This document shows positions 12,360 to 24,330 of a stretch of DNA of 64,000 bases, one piece after another. How positions within the stretch are numbered: position 1 is the stretch's first letter; every line of letters starts with the position of its first letter. Source of the stretch: Avena insularis (taxonomy: Eukaryota; Streptophyta; Magnoliopsida; Poales; Poaceae); contig CM042685.1 of assembly GCA_023614405.1 (NCBI GenBank), positions 90,882,684-90,946,683 on the forward strand, written 5' to 3'. The notes beneath the pieces were generated by a model, which saw nothing but the letters and a program-made list of their open reading frames with translations, was not told the origin of the DNA and did no database searches. A program made the position numbers and the translations under genes.

Positions 12360-12969
12360 CCTGCGACGTATGAAGAAGCAATGATGAGCCCGAATTCCAA
12401 CAAATGGTTAGAAGCCATGAAATCCGAGATAGAATCCATGTATGAAAATCAAGTTTGGAACTTGGTGGACTTACCTCACGACCAAAAGGTTATGGAGAAT
12501 AAATGGATTTTCAAAAGAAAAACTGGTGCTGATGGTAATGTGACCGTCTATAGAGCTCGACTTGTCGCAATTGCTGCATATTTCGATTATGAGATATGGC
12601 AGATGGATGTCAAAACCGCGTTTCTCAATGGTAATATTGAAGAAGAGTTGTATATGATACAACCAAATGGTTTTGTCGATCCTAAGGATGCTAACAAGGT
12701 GTACATGCTTCAGCGATCCATCTATGGATTGAACAAGCATCACAAAGTTGGAATCTCCGTTTTGATGAGGTGATCAAAGAGTTTGGATTTGTCCAAACTT
12801 ATGGAGAAGCTTGTATTTACAAGAAAGTGAGTGGGAGCAATGTGGCATTTCTGATATTATATGTGGATGACATATTATTGATCGAAAATGATATAGATCT
12901 TTTAAACAGTGTTAAAAGTTATCTAAACAGCAAATTTTCAATGAAGGACCTAGGTGAAGCGTCATAAAT
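12360..12969 (+). pseudogene. Element C reverse transcriptase with internal deletion
   Basis: RVT_2 domain: EAMKSEIESM, WIFKRKTGADG and MDVKTAFLNG are recognisable, and the catalytic YVDD is intact at 12860-12871. Between RARLVA and IAAYFDYE (junction about 12567-12570) roughly thirty residues normally present in this family are missing without a frame change. A single-base frame change follows near 12733, after IYGL. The frame reaches a stop at 12965-12967. Confidence 0.88.
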
Positions 12970-13843
12970 ATTAGGCATAAATATCTATAGAGATAGATCT
13001 AGGCACCTAATAGGGCTATCACAAAGTACATACCTTGATAAGATTTTAAAGAAGTTTGAAATGGAAAAAAGTAAGAAGGGGTTCTTACCTATGTTGCAAG
13101 GCAGGACATTGAGTAAGACTCAAAGTCCGGCTACGGCGAAAGAAAGAGAGATAATGGAAAAAGTCCTCTATGCTTCAGCCATAGGCTCTATAATGTATGC
13201 CATGCTATGTACAAGACCAGATGTGGCACATACTATTAGTTTGACTAGTAGGTACCAATCGGATCTAGGTTCGGAACACTGGATAGCGGTCAAGAATATC
13301 CTTAAGTACTTGCGAAGAACTAAGGATATGTTTCTTGTATACGAAGGTGAAGAAGAGCTCTTCGCTAAGTGTTATGTCGACGCTATCTTTGACACCGATC
13401 TGGATGACTCTAAGTCTCAATCCGGATACATATTTCTCATGAATGGTGGAGCTGTTAGTTGGAGGATTTCCAAACAACCCGTGGTGGCGGGAACAACAAC
13501 GGAGGCCGAATATGTTGTTGCTTCGTAAGCGGCTCAAGAAGTAGTTTGGATGAAGGAGTTCATATCCAAACTAGGTGTGGTTGCAAGAGCGTTGGACCCA
13601 GTGGTGATCTATTGTGACAACAATGGTGCCATTGCCAATGCCAAAGAACCAAGGTCTCACAAGTATTCCAAGCATATTAAGCGCTGGTTTCACTCCATCC
13701 GTGAACATGTCAAGGATGGAGATATAAAGATTTGTAAAGTACATACGTATCTCAATGTAGCAGATCCGTTGACTAAAACTCTCCCTAGAGAAAAACATGA
13801 TCAACACCAGAACTCCATGGGTGTTAGATTCATCACTATGTAA
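12970..13843 (+). pseudogene. Element C RT C-terminus and RNase H
   Basis: Continues in the RT frame after a stop: ILGINIYRDRS, the SAIGSIMYAMLCTRPD block, then RNase H with YVDAIFDTDLDD, EAEYVVAS, VIYCDNNGAI and a C-terminal VADPLTKTLP. A stop lies at 13526-13528 in the middle of RNase H. This domain removes the RNA strand after minus-strand synthesis. Confidence 0.88.
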
Positions 13844-13860
13844 CTACATTATTGTCTCTA

Positions 13861-13875
13861 GTGCAAGTGGGAGAC
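13861..13875 (+). other. Polypurine tract of element C
   Basis: GTGCAAGTGGGAGAC directly before the 3' LTR. CAAGTGGGAGA is the usual Copia form. It primes plus-strand DNA. Confidence 0.85.
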
Positions 13876-15516
13876 TGAAGGCAATACGCCCTGAGAGGCA
13901 ATAATAAAGTGTTTATTATGTGTATTCCAACTATATGATAAATGTTTATTTTGCATGCTATAATTGTATTAATACGGAAACATTAATACATGTGTGTTTA
14001 ATAAACAATTAGAAAATTCCTAGTTATGCCTCTCTCATAAACTAGCTCGTTGATTAACAAGATGATCAAAGTTTCCTGATCATAGACATTGGATGTTATT
14101 AATAACGAGATCACAACACTAGTGTAATGATGTGATGAACATTCATCCGAAGTATAGCATTACGATCAAAGTCATTGAGTTTATATTTCTATAACAACTT
14201 ACGAAGTGATCCTAATCCTTAGACCATGAGATCATGGCAATCACTAACACCGAAAGAGTTTCTTGATAACATCAAACGTCACACCATAACTGGGTGATTA
14301 TAAAGATGGATTCATAACTACTAAAATGTTATGTTGAGGCCCATGGATCGAGAGTGGAATTTGTTCATCCCGATGACAGATAGATATACTCCGGGCCCTC
14401 TCGGTGATATCACATTGGTTAGCTTGCAAGCAAGTGATTTGATCACTAGAATGTTATATCATGGGAACGAGAAACGAGTGCATGTCAGTAACGAGATCAA
14501 ACTAGGTATGTAGATACCGATGATCGAATCTCGGACATGTAATATATCGCGAAACAAAAGGATTAAGATACTAGCGTAAAAGGTTCCGACGATCACAAGG
14601 AAGTCATCGTTGAATGTGTGGGAGTCAGTATGGGTCTCCAGATCCCACTTCTGATTATTGATCGGAGAAGGGTCTCGATCATGTACGCATTATTCGCGAA
14701 CCGTAGGGTGGCACACTTAAGAGACACCGACATCCAAATGGAGCAAAAGTTTCATGACGAAAAGAAAAACAAGCATAGGAATTTATTTCACTAGATACCG
14801 AAACAGGTTTTCGGGTGAAATTGCAGAAAGTGTTTTTGCATGTAAAATGAAATACTAGCAAGGGGTTATATGTGAATTTTTTTCATGAAAATAATTGACA
14901 AAATTCTGAATAAATAAAAGGAGTTTTATTTAATGAGAGTTTGCATTAAATTTGGTGGAAATTTAATGGGAATTTGAGTGGAGGGAATTGAAAGGATTTT
15001 TGTGAGTGGAGTGTCCACCCACATGAATGAGTGGAGGGAAAGGGGAAACCCCCATGTGCCGGCCACCCCCTTGGGGTCCCACCCCTCTCCTATAAAAGGC
15101 ACCCCCTCCTTACTTCTCACTCACACCTCCTCATGAAGGATCTCTCTCCCCCTCTAGAATTTATCCCCCATGGTCTCGGACTAGCGAGATACATGTTCCC
15201 GGTGGCTATTCAGCAAGAAAGAGTTGTGCTTCCGCTGCATCCCTGGAGCAAGGAGGCAGAGGTTGCTCAGTGTCTTGTACGTGTGTGCGAGCACAGATGC
15301 ACTGCTAATTTGCAGCGCTAGGACTTCCTCTCGATCTTGAGAACAGCAAGAGATCGTCTACATCAACCAAGAGTTTAACTCGTTAAGCTTTGCCGGTCTT
15401 CAAGGGTATGTTGTCTACAGATATACATCCGCCCGTTGTTTATATCTCGTAGGTAGATCTTGGTACATAGTTCCCATTGTAGGAATTTTTTTGTTTTCTA
15501 TGCTGCGAACCCTACA
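13876..15516 (+). repeat. Element C 3' LTR
   Basis: Starts TGAAGGCAATACGCC and ends GCGAACCCTACA. It differs from the 5' LTR by scattered substitutions and a few short indels, so the insertion is not recent. TATA at 15091-15096. Confidence 0.92.
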
Positions 15517-16260
15517 CTTACTATGACAAGAACTTACCGGTAACTAAAGTTCAGTAGCACGAGGAACGACCCTCGTACTCAAGGGACATGAGATTTCCAA
15601 CTTATACGTTTTCAAGCATATACTCCATATTTTGTTCACTTTAACCTTAATCAATTCAAGATGCTTATGATAGGGGCAATGAGAGATGAAAGCTAACAAG
15701 TACCATAATTTTTGGAAACTCTTTATGAAACTTGAAATCCCTTCTTCCCTTTGAAGGGCCTTTCTTCCACTTTTATATTGAGTCTCCACCTTCTATCCTT
15801 AGGCATCAATTAAGAGAGCATAGTTGTCATTCTTAGTTCTATGTGCATTGTTCCAAAACTTATTGATTGATTCATAATGTTGATATTGCTTGTTCTTGAA
15901 CTATTTGTATCTAGTACCCCTTATGAACTTTGAAGGTGTCCTATGCATTTATGTTTTGCTACTCCATGAGGGTCAAGCTGAATGCCACTATGCTATGTTT
16001 ATATATGTGAAACAAACAAACGTATTTCAGTGCATTGTTATTCATGAACTTTTGTTTGTATACTTTCATGTTGCAGCGTGGTCACTATGTCTTATTGTTA
16101 GAACTTCAACTTTCATGCTCATATTTAGAGTACTTTGATCCCAGCTTTCAATGCTTGCAAATGGTTTCATCTTGATTGTGATGGTTCATGTCACCTCAAA
16201 AATTATTCTTTTTATCACTTACCTACTCGAGGACGAGCAGGAGTTAATCTTGGGGATGCT
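15517..16260 (+). repeat. Element B 3' internal region, second copy
   Basis: The counterpart of 2107-2845. It begins directly after Copia C and ends in the polypurine tract (about 16245-16260) before LTR3. Confidence 0.85.
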
Positions 16261-17835
16261 TGATATGTCGTAAATGTATCTATAGTTTTTGATGTTCCAT
16301 GCTTGTTTAGTATACACTTTGCTATGCTTTGTCTACACTTTGAGGTATTTTTATTAATTTTCTAGGACTAACCTATTAACAAGATGTCACAGTGCCAGTT
16401 GCCTGTTTTCTACTATTTTTGGTTTCAGAAAAGCTAGTAAGGAAATATTCTTAGAATTGGACGGGACAAAAGCCAAAGTCAATATTTCACCGAGGAGAAC
16501 ACAGAGACCGAAGGGTGACCGGTGGGATGCCACAGGGTGGCCATACACACCCACACGCGCGGCCCACCCTAGGCCACGCCTGGCAGGGTATGGAACCCTT
16601 GGCCGCCATCCTGCTCCGCCTCTTCTCCTATATAAACCCCCCGATGCCAAAACCCTAAGTACCCGATCAGATCTCCACGAAACAATCTGTAGCCGCCACC
16701 ATCGTCCTAGATCGGGGGGATCTAAAGCTCTTCCCGGAACCCTGCCGGAGGGGAGAGATCATCCCGGAGGCCTTCTTCATCACCATGCCAGCCTCTAGTA
16801 TGATGCCTGATTAGTTCCACCTTGGACTATGGGTACATATAGTAGCTAGATGGTTTTTTCTCCTCCTTTGTGCTATCATGTTTAGATCTTGTGAGCTCCG
16901 TTCATGATCAATATCATCTATTTGTAATCATGCATGTTGTGTTTGCGGGGATTCGATGGATTTTGAGATTACTATGTTAGATTGATTACTGGTTCTATGA
17001 TGTCTTATCGATTCTATCATTTCTGTGTTGCTTGAGATCTTGCATGCTCTCCGTTTATAGTAGCTATCTTGGCCAAGTAGATGCTAGTGACTCCAAGAGG
17101 GAGTATTTATACTCGATAGTGGGTTCATGCCTCTATTGAATCTGGGAAAGTGACAGAAATATCTAAGGTTGTAGATGTGTTGTTGCTACTAGGGATAAAA
17201 CAACAATATTTTGTTCATGGAACAATTGTATTGTTTATTTTACACACATTGCTTAAAGAAGTTATCCGTTGCTTGCAACTTAATACTGGAGGGGGTTTGG
17301 ATGATAACCTGAAGGTGTATTACTAGTCATAGATGCAGTTGGAAGGCGGTCTATGTATATTGTTGTAATGCCCAATCAAATCTCATAGGATCTTGAATGT
17401 CTAGTATTGCATTATTATGCCTTGCTCAGTCCTGTCAATTGCCCCGCTGTAATTTGTTTACCCAGCATGTTATGTTATTTATCTTAAGGAGAACACCTCT
17501 AGTGAACTGTGGACCCCGGTCCAATATTTACCATTTATACATCATCCACTGTTACTATTTAATTTCTGCAAGCAATCATTACCTTCCACACAATACGTTT
17601 AATCCTTTGTTTTCAGCAAACCGGTGAGATTGACAACCTCACTGTACGTTGGGGCAAAGTCTTGAGTTTGTGTTGTGCAGGTTCCAAGTTGTTAGCAACA
17701 CCTTCGAGTCGTTTCCTTTCTCCTACTGGTTCGATAACCTTGGTTTCATAACTGTGGGAAGACTTACTGCTGTGCTCATCATACCTTCCTCTTGGGGTTT
17801 CCCAATGAAGCTCTACAGTGATCTAAGCCGCATCA
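16261..17835 (+). repeat. Element B LTR3, full length (1575 bp)
   Basis: Starts TGATATGTCG and ends AGCCGCATCA, followed by the target duplication copy CATAT and then the resumed LTR of element A. TATA at 16629-16636. Confidence 0.9.
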
Positions 17836-17840
17836 CATAT
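17836..17840 (+). repeat. Target-site duplication, right copy, of element B
   Basis: CATAT, the partner of CACAT at 1142-1146 with one substitution. Element A continues with CTCACCAATCC. Confidence 0.8.
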
Positions 17841-18538
17841 CTCACCAATCCCTTACATGTCCCACGCCCAAAGGAACTTACTCACACATGAGAGAAGAAA
17901 ACATCATTGATATAGTTAAATAAAAGGAGTTCTTTTGTATATTATCGTGGAGATCCACAATGAGAATAGAAAATCAATCCAACACAATTCAAGATAGGAA
18001 GAAACAATCTCAAACCCTAATCTTGAAAGGTGAAGATCTCTCCCTCTCAAGTACAAGTAATGGCTATGGGGGTGTGGTGGCTAGGAGGTCGAAGATCGTG
18101 GAGTGAGATGAAGAACGTCTTCCCCTTCTTCTCCAGATCTCTTCTTTCTACCTTCTGGATGGAACATCGGCTGCTGTGTTCTTTTTTTGCTCTCGTCCTC
18201 TTCACGAAAGTTGTCCCTTTTGACAAAACGAAGGTAGTGGAAACTATATGGCGGGAACTATACAGCCGGAGAAAATATCCCCGCCGTATAGTTAGTCGTT
18301 AAACCCACCGGTTGTCTTCCTCGATTGCTTCCAAAAAGAGACCTACTTGTTTTTTCCTGAATATTGAATTTTTGCTGTTAAAACCCTCTATTGATGTTCA
18401 GAACCTGAAAAACACATTAAAAACCATGTTTTCTTCGCTACCGAAGTATTAGCATTAGTTAAAGCTACAAAACCATCAAATCCAGACGATAACCATCAAG
18501 AAGAACCATTAAAAATGTATCGAATATCACATCTATCA
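17841..18538 (-). repeat. Element A 3' LTR, proximal part
   Basis: Homologous to 27236-27919. On the minus strand the LTR opens with TGATAGATGTG at 18538, next to the polypurine tract. It includes one fold-back module (18242-18300). Confidence 0.85.
18242..18300. repeat. Fold-back module ACTATA/TATAGT in the 3' LTR of A
   Basis: Arms AACTATATGGCGGG (18242-18255) and AACTATACAGCCGG (18256-18269) face CCGCCGTATAGTT (18281-18293), followed by AGTCGTTAAACCC. The paralogous LTR has the same module at 27637-27675. Confidence 0.75.
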
Positions 18539-18552
18539 AATCCCCCAAGATT
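18539..18552 (-). other. Polypurine tract of element A
   Basis: On the minus strand this reads TAATCTTGGGGGATT, immediately before the LTR start. It resembles the AATCTTGGGGATGCT tract of element B. Confidence 0.75.
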
Positions 18553-19867
18553 AGATGTTGCTTGCCTTTAGTTACAAGAAAATAAGGAAGAATAGCAGAG
18601 ATCGAGACTAGAATAAAAGAACTTACAAGCTCGAATTGGTGTCGAATTCATTTCTTCACAATTCCTGCAATCTTAAACATGATCATACAAGTATTCACAA
18701 TATTGCACTGAGTCCACTTCCTAACCACATATAGCTTCCTAACAAATAAATTATATGCCCGAGAAAGTGTCAATAGTTTAGCTAGGAAAGTGAAACAAAT
18801 TCTTTTGGTTTCTCTCTTTGTTGAGAGATGAAAGACTTTTTTCTCTTGTTTCTTTAATTAATTAAGAGTACTCAATTTGGTACCAGAAACATTAAATTTA
18901 AGAACAACTCATATACTCCCATGTAAAAAGTTCAAGACTCTCAAAGAACCTTTTTCCTTCCTTGCTTTTCAAAAACTTCAGCTCTTCCATAGAGAAATCA
19001 TGCCACTATTTTTAACATGTTAATTGGGACTATGTTGCACACTCGTGACCATGCCAATAGATAAGTGTTGAGCAATAGTGGGTCAGAGGAGTACTACAAT
19101 ATCACTTGGAACGTGAAACCACGAGGAGGCTAAAAAATTTACCCGTCATAGCATTGCAGCTACAGACGCTTACATAACTCAATAGTCGAAATCAAGTGGT
19201 TTCCCACATTTAGATCGTTCGTTGGCCAGCAGAGTTAATAGTTCCCCATGGAGCACGATAGTGTTTTAATGACACACGTAAAGCAATATATTACTATAAT
19301 TATTAGAAAAAGCAGTGGCATAATCTCTACTACTTCAAAGCATCCATTTTATCAAACAATTTCATTAAAAAGTACTATCAAGTTTATTACATTAAGGTCA
19401 ATGTGGTTGAGTAGTTTCTGAAACCAAATACTTTCGGCTAAAAATGGACTCAAGTCATCTTTTGGATGCTTTTTGTTGTTGTAAAAATATCAGTAATATT
19501 TTAACCAAGTTAATTTCTCATTATTGTGAAGCTAAAAATGAGACACTAGTAGGGGAATATAATTAATGGGATAACAAGCTAAGTGGGGAGTGACTCAAGT
19601 GCAAGTGAGCAAATAGTTATAGGGTCAATTTAAAATTGCAGAAGAGGTGATGAAAGGAATGTGATATCTCCTCTTGCTTGCTTTGTTATCGCACTTGAGT
19701 TGAACCCCGCTATATTTTCCTATTACCAAGTCACCTGAAATTGAGAAATCTTCGAGAGGAACAAGGAAACAAAATTGCAATAGAAATTACAACTAATTTT
19801 TGTGTGTTTTTGGTTTAGGAATGCAACCTAAAAGTAAACATGCAATTTTTGAAGAAGCAAAAATAAA
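18553..19867 (-). other. Element A 3' untranslated internal region
   Basis: About 1.3 kb, AT-rich, no reading frame with recognisable content on either strand. It lies between the ATHILA-type frame and the polypurine tract. Confidence 0.5.
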
Positions 19868-21241
19868 TCAAAAGAAGAAAAAAATATGAATGCAAAGTTT
19901 GCAGGTTTTCAAACCTCCCCCAAGCTTAGCTTGTTGCCAGGCTAAGTAGTTGTCGTCATTCGGCGGCGGGTACGGGTACTGTTGGTAATAGTCCGTGAAG
20001 TGAATCATGCAGTGACTAAAGCTATTAGTTAGGGAACTAACATCCTCATTCACTCCCTGAAGAATGTGGTCGATCTCCCCAACGCGCTGGTTGAGCTACA
20101 AAAATTCTTGATCGGGGACATTGTTGAACCCCTGCTGCTATTATTGCTGATTGGGCCATGGGTCCCAAGGTCCCTCCTGTTGCTGTTGATGTCCTTCCCA
20201 ATCAGGATTGTCCTGCTCCTCCTCCTGCTCATCCTGCTGCTCCTCTTGGTCACCCCACTTGGGGTCAGGATGGAGCCTAGACATAATCTCCATCACTTGT
20301 TCATTGGTGAGGATTCAATTGTCCTTCTCCAAAATCGAGAAAGCTTGTGAACAAGGCAATGACACCTGCTCATCCTGTGCAACATCAAGATAACCAAACT
20401 GATATGCTCAGAGTCTCCTGTTAGCTCGGTAAACATCGATGAAGCCACAAGCATTTATATATTTGACATCCATAAGTATGGATCCATTGACAGGTTGCAT
20501 AACAGGTATCAAAATTCCACAGGCTTGGACAAGGTGGGTTACCAATCCACCAATGCGAATATCACCTTTATTTTTGTTGCTCTGGTGGCGGAGGTGCTGG
20601 AGGAATAGGGCTGTAGGATTAGGACTTTGCGGTACAGCGGGGAAGAGTTCCTTAGTGATCATGGCCATGTTTGCATTAGCCATGGAACCGGTATCTCCTC
20701 TTCCCAAAAGAGTGTTGGCGAGAAACAAGGTGAAGTAGAAGATTGTCGGGTTCTGAATGGTGGACATCTTCTTCCGTTAGAAGTCCTAGCCACCGTTAAC
20801 AAAAATAACCTCCCAAGTTTCTCCAGTTGAGACGCTATATAAATTTGTAAAAGTTGATTCCCCTTATTGAGGGAATCCAAAATCTTCACAAAATTGTTGA
20901 AGAGAGATTTGATATAGCCGCTATTTTATGGTGAAGCTCACCGTGCACACATTACCTTTCTCCTTGTAGTCATCAGAGAAGGAGGCGAGGAACTCAAATG
21001 TGAGCTCAATGTAGGTGTAGTGGCTTGCATAGGCGAGGAGTGATAGCCCTGCATTTGCACACATGTGGTCAAAGTCCGCCCTCAACCCTGCCGCGGTGAG
21101 AAAGCCATCATCGGCCCAACGTGGGGGCATCACCCTCCTTGATGAAACCATGGCGTACTTGCTGTCGAGCTCAGCTCGGAGTCCCAAGCTCTCGCCACGT
21201 TGGCGCTTGCTCTTGCGAAAAATACTACCAAGCTTGTTCAT
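19868..21241 (-). pseudogene. ATHILA-type extra ORF of element A
   Basis: One frame, read leftward from the ATG at 21239-21241, stays protein-like for about 450 codons with several stops (about 20919, 20770 and 20407). The N-terminus is basic (RKSKRQRGES). The stretch ELTFEFLASFSDD and the later NPTIFYFTLFLANTLLGR and GDIRIGGLVTHLVQACG resemble the conserved blocks of the plant ATHILA ORF-1 family. The C-terminal third is Gln/Glu-rich with a Tyr/Pro stretch (YYQQYPYPPP). The role of this protein family is not established; some authors place it in the env position. Family assignment rests on pattern memory. It sits between the lost pol and the 3' LTR. Confidence 0.55.
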
Positions 21242-22182
21242 ATTGATGCAATGAAAAATTTCAACATAAAACCTTAGGAATATAGTTTATACATGATATA
21301 CGAACGATTCTACGTGGATAAATTTAATCCTAACGTAAGAAATCAAAAGGGAAAATCAAATAAGCTTGAGTTCATCCACTAGATCAATGTGAAAGTTTCA
21401 CCCTTTGAATTCTGAAAATAAAGCATGGATAGGGAGAGAAACATGCCAATATGTTGATTCCCCAACTCAAACTAACGAAATCCATGAAGAATCAATAATT
21501 CTAGGTTGATTTTGAGGGGTTTGGAGAGAGAATATGAGAGAAAAAGTGAGGAGGAGAAGCCCTAGCCCTGCCGCCTCATTTAAGAGGTCGCCCGAACTAT
21601 ACGGCGGTAACTATATGGACGGGATAAGTTGTTCCTGCCGTATAGTTGAGGTGGCGTCGACAGTTAGGGTTTGTTTATGCCAGATCTCAACTATAAGGAC
21701 ACAACTATACGAACGGACCATAAAGGTCCCGCCATATAGTTGGTCGTTAAACCTTCTCTGTCCCGAGATACAATTTGTGAAAACGGGAGTCGATAACTAT
21801 ATGGCCAAAATAATATTCCCGCCGTATAGTTGGTCGTTAGACTCTCCAGGACATGCTTTTTGCCCAAATTTTTGACAGATGCTATTTTTAATCAGAATAA
21901 TACGTTTAGGCTAGTTCTTGCAGATAAAACTCAAACTTTAATTTCTACACTAAATCTATGCTTGTCCAGGAGATATTTCTACCTCTTTTTGATAGTTGCA
22001 TCTTTACGGGCACGCTTCTGCAAGAATGTATATGAAGAAGTTGTAGTAATGCAATGAACAATTTATTCTTTAAATTTATTTTATTAATGCAATGGATTGA
22101 CTCCCATTAAGCATTTTATTAATGTGAAGAAGCATTTCAACCCCTTCTCTGCTCTCGTATTCTTACGTTAGGTTGCCCCCTT
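21242..22182 (-). other. Element A spacer upstream of the ATHILA-type ORF
   Basis: Non-coding. It holds a cluster of three fold-back modules (21595-21840) and AT-rich sequence. It borders the 3' end of the LINE at 22183. Confidence 0.55.
21595..21840. repeat. Three clustered fold-back modules
   Basis: Units at 21595-21647, 21688-21752 and 21796-21840. Each has a left arm of the form AACTATA(C/T)GG and a right arm GCC(G/A)TATAGTT. The second and third are followed by GGTCGTTA, like the module in the LTR (AGTCGTTA). The arms of one unit can also pair with those of another. Confidence 0.75.
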
Positions 22183-22473
22183 TTTTTGATAAGGTACGGT
22201 GAGGCAACTGCCCCACATCATTTATTAAAATGAAAAAGAATCCAGCAAGAAGTACGGAGCTATTACAAAATTACAACAAAAAGAAAGACATAAAGAAGGG
22301 AGAACTACTCACTACTATGGAATAGAACAAGAAATGCAAGCCCATCCCAACAAAGCTATATAAAAAAATGTACACTAATGGAGCACAGCAATCCATGACA
22401 ACAAACTGTTTTTGTGCTTAGTCTTGATCCTATATTGAAGCAGGATGATATCATGAATGAACCTAGCTCTCCA

Positions 22474-23035
22474 TCAAGCAAAAGTTGGCCTTTTATGATT
22501 AAATATCTTATCATTTCGGAACAGCCAAATGTTCCAATAAGAAGTAATTAGAACCTCCATGATAAAAGGTTGACCAAACGACCTCTTCGCTTCAGCAATG
22601 ATCTGTTGAATCTCATCCAACAGCTGCCAAGAAATTTGCAAGTAGTTCCATATATAGGCACTGAAATTACAGTCGAAAAATATGAATGCGATCCTCATGG
22701 GCATGAGCGAGACATAGTTCACAGTGGGTATCATCAGTAACGTGCCAATGTCTTCGCTGAAGAAGATCCCTTGTATTTAACCGATCCCTTAACAACAACC
22801 AAGCAAAGACTTTTGTTTTCATCGTACAACTAGATTTCCAAATCCAGGAATAGACCCTCGGGACTTGTATATGAGAAGCTCCCCACATGTAGTTCCACAC
22901 ATCTCTCTGATCAGTTAATGGGTTGTTGAGCATAATCTGTTTTACTTCCTCTAATTTCTGAAAAGCTTGTACCCAAAGAGGGAGATAAAATAAATCATGA
23001 ATGTCCTGCTCTGCATAAACTTTAGTTGCCGACAT
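22474..23035 (-). pseudogene. LINE zinc-binding RT-associated domain (zf-RVT)
   Basis: Two overlapping open frames together cover this C-terminal domain. Landmarks are VYSWIWKSSCTMKTKVFAWL, LLRDRLNTRDLLQRR and CELCLAHAHEDRIHIF, with the Cys and His residues of the zinc motif. A frame change lies near 22690. This domain follows RT in plant L1 elements. Confidence 0.8.
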
Positions 23036-23409
23036 GTTCTCGTCAAGAACAAAAGAAAAAAAATCTAGGGAACCTTATTTTCATAGGCCGAGTACTTCCC
23101 TGCATTGTCCAGTTATCCGACCAGAATAGGAACGTGTCACCTCTCCCATGAGTTACAGTAGCCACCCCCTATAATTATCCACATGCTTGAGCACATCATG
23201 CCACCAAAATGAACCACACATATTTTCAGCGTGTGGAACTTTATCAGGGTAGTATTGAGATTTTACCAAATGAACCCACAGGATATCTTTACTATTGTAA
23301 AATTTGTCCAAAAACTGAATAAGGAAGGCATCATTCTTTTTCTAGAAATCTACTATTCCAAGACCTCCCAAGCTGCCAATGAGGGTTTAGATTCATCAGG
23401 CTTTTTCCT

Positions 23410-24330
23410 TCATAAACATTGCCTCAGAATTCTATCCAATTGGATAGTGAGTTCCTTAGCCAACTTCAGAGAGCACAAAAAATGCAAAGTCATAGACGCA
23501 AGTGCAGAATTAATTAACTGGAGCCGTGCACCTTGGGACAAAAACCATGAGCTTGAAGTGAGCTTCCTCTCCAAATGACACACTAAAGGCATGAGATCAG
23601 AAATAATAGGTCTTGTAGTTCCCAAGGGAAGACCCAGATAGGTAAATGGCATAGTCCCAATCTGACATCCAAAATCTTCAGATAATTTCTTAATTAAATC
23701 ATCAGGCACATTAATTGGGACCATCAAGGACTTGCTATAATTGATTTTTAGACCAGTCGAGAGAGAAAATTTATGCAACAACCTCTTGAGAGTTCTCAAC
23801 TTTTCAAATATCAGCCGGCATAATCATTAATGTATTGTCGGCATATTGAATTACTAGGAAGTACACATCATTAGTGTTAATGGGATGATTAATTTCTCCT
23901 AGCTGTGCAAGTTCATTAATGGCAGACTATAATAGATCCGATCCACATGTGTAGACAAAAGGGGATAATGGGTCTCCCTTCCGAACACCACGCTTGTAGA
24001 TAAACTGCTTCCCTAGAATCCCATTAAAAAGAGCTGTAGAAGTACCGTAAGATAGAATGGCCTTTATACATCCAATCCATTGTTCATTAAACCATTTACT
24101 TCTGATAATCTGAAAAATAGCTTCATGTTCAATTGTATCGAATGATTTCGCAAAATCTAGCTTTAGAATCACAATCGGATTCTTAGAAGCATGAAAGAGG
24201 AACACGTACTCGAATGACCAAGCCAGACATTCTTGGATCGACCTTGACCTTAAAAACCCATATTGGTTCTTGTGGAAACATTCCAGAATCTTATCTTACA
24301 GTCTATTAGCAGCCAATTTATTTAACAACT
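23410..24330 (-). pseudogene. LINE reverse transcriptase fragment
   Basis: Segments NQYGFLRSRSIQECLAWSFE, LKLDFAKSFDTIEHEAIF and RKGDPLSPFVY are the fingers and palm motifs of L1-type RT; TGLKINYSKS and YLGLPLGTTRP are later RT blocks. Between 23800 and 23930 the frame is broken, and this is where the second catalytic Asp pair should lie. The N-terminal RT region is absent because of the 5' truncation. Confidence 0.85.

Larger units (their letters stand above)
7262..15516 (+). mobile_element. Element C: Angela/TAR-like Ty1-Copia retrotransposon, complete structure, dead
   Basis: Two LTRs of 1649 and 1641 bp flank gag, protease, integrase, RT and RNase H in the order typical of Copia (integrase before RT). 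The LTR starts TGAAG(A/G)CAATA and ends GAACCCTACA. A PBS and polypurine tract are present. The RT and RNase H sequence resembles Angela/BARE-type elements of Triticeae. The coding region has stops in gag, two frame changes and an in-frame RT deletion. Flanks are ATTAT at 7257-7261 and CTTAC at 15517-15521, so no target duplication is visible. Confidence 0.9.
1147..17835 (+). mobile_element. Element B: Sabrina-like non-autonomous Gypsy with three LTRs
   Basis: The order is LTR1 (1147-2074, truncated), a 32-bp Copia scrap, 3' internal end (2107-2845), LTR2 (2846-4401), PBS, gag-like frame, non-coding internal, Copia C (7262-15516), 3' internal end again (15517-16260) and LTR3 (16261-17835). 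A normal element has two LTRs, so this is a rearranged tandem. No protease, RT or integrase is present anywhere in it. The LTR start TGATA(C/T)GTC, the Asp-type PBS and an internal motif around 5878-5960 (AAGCTTGGGGATGCC and relatives) recall the Sabrina family. The family name is from memory and should be tested by alignment. Confidence 0.75.

Noticed and set aside
20066..20350. Plus-strand Leu-rich frame
   Set aside because: It is the antisense of the Gln-rich part of the ATHILA-type frame.
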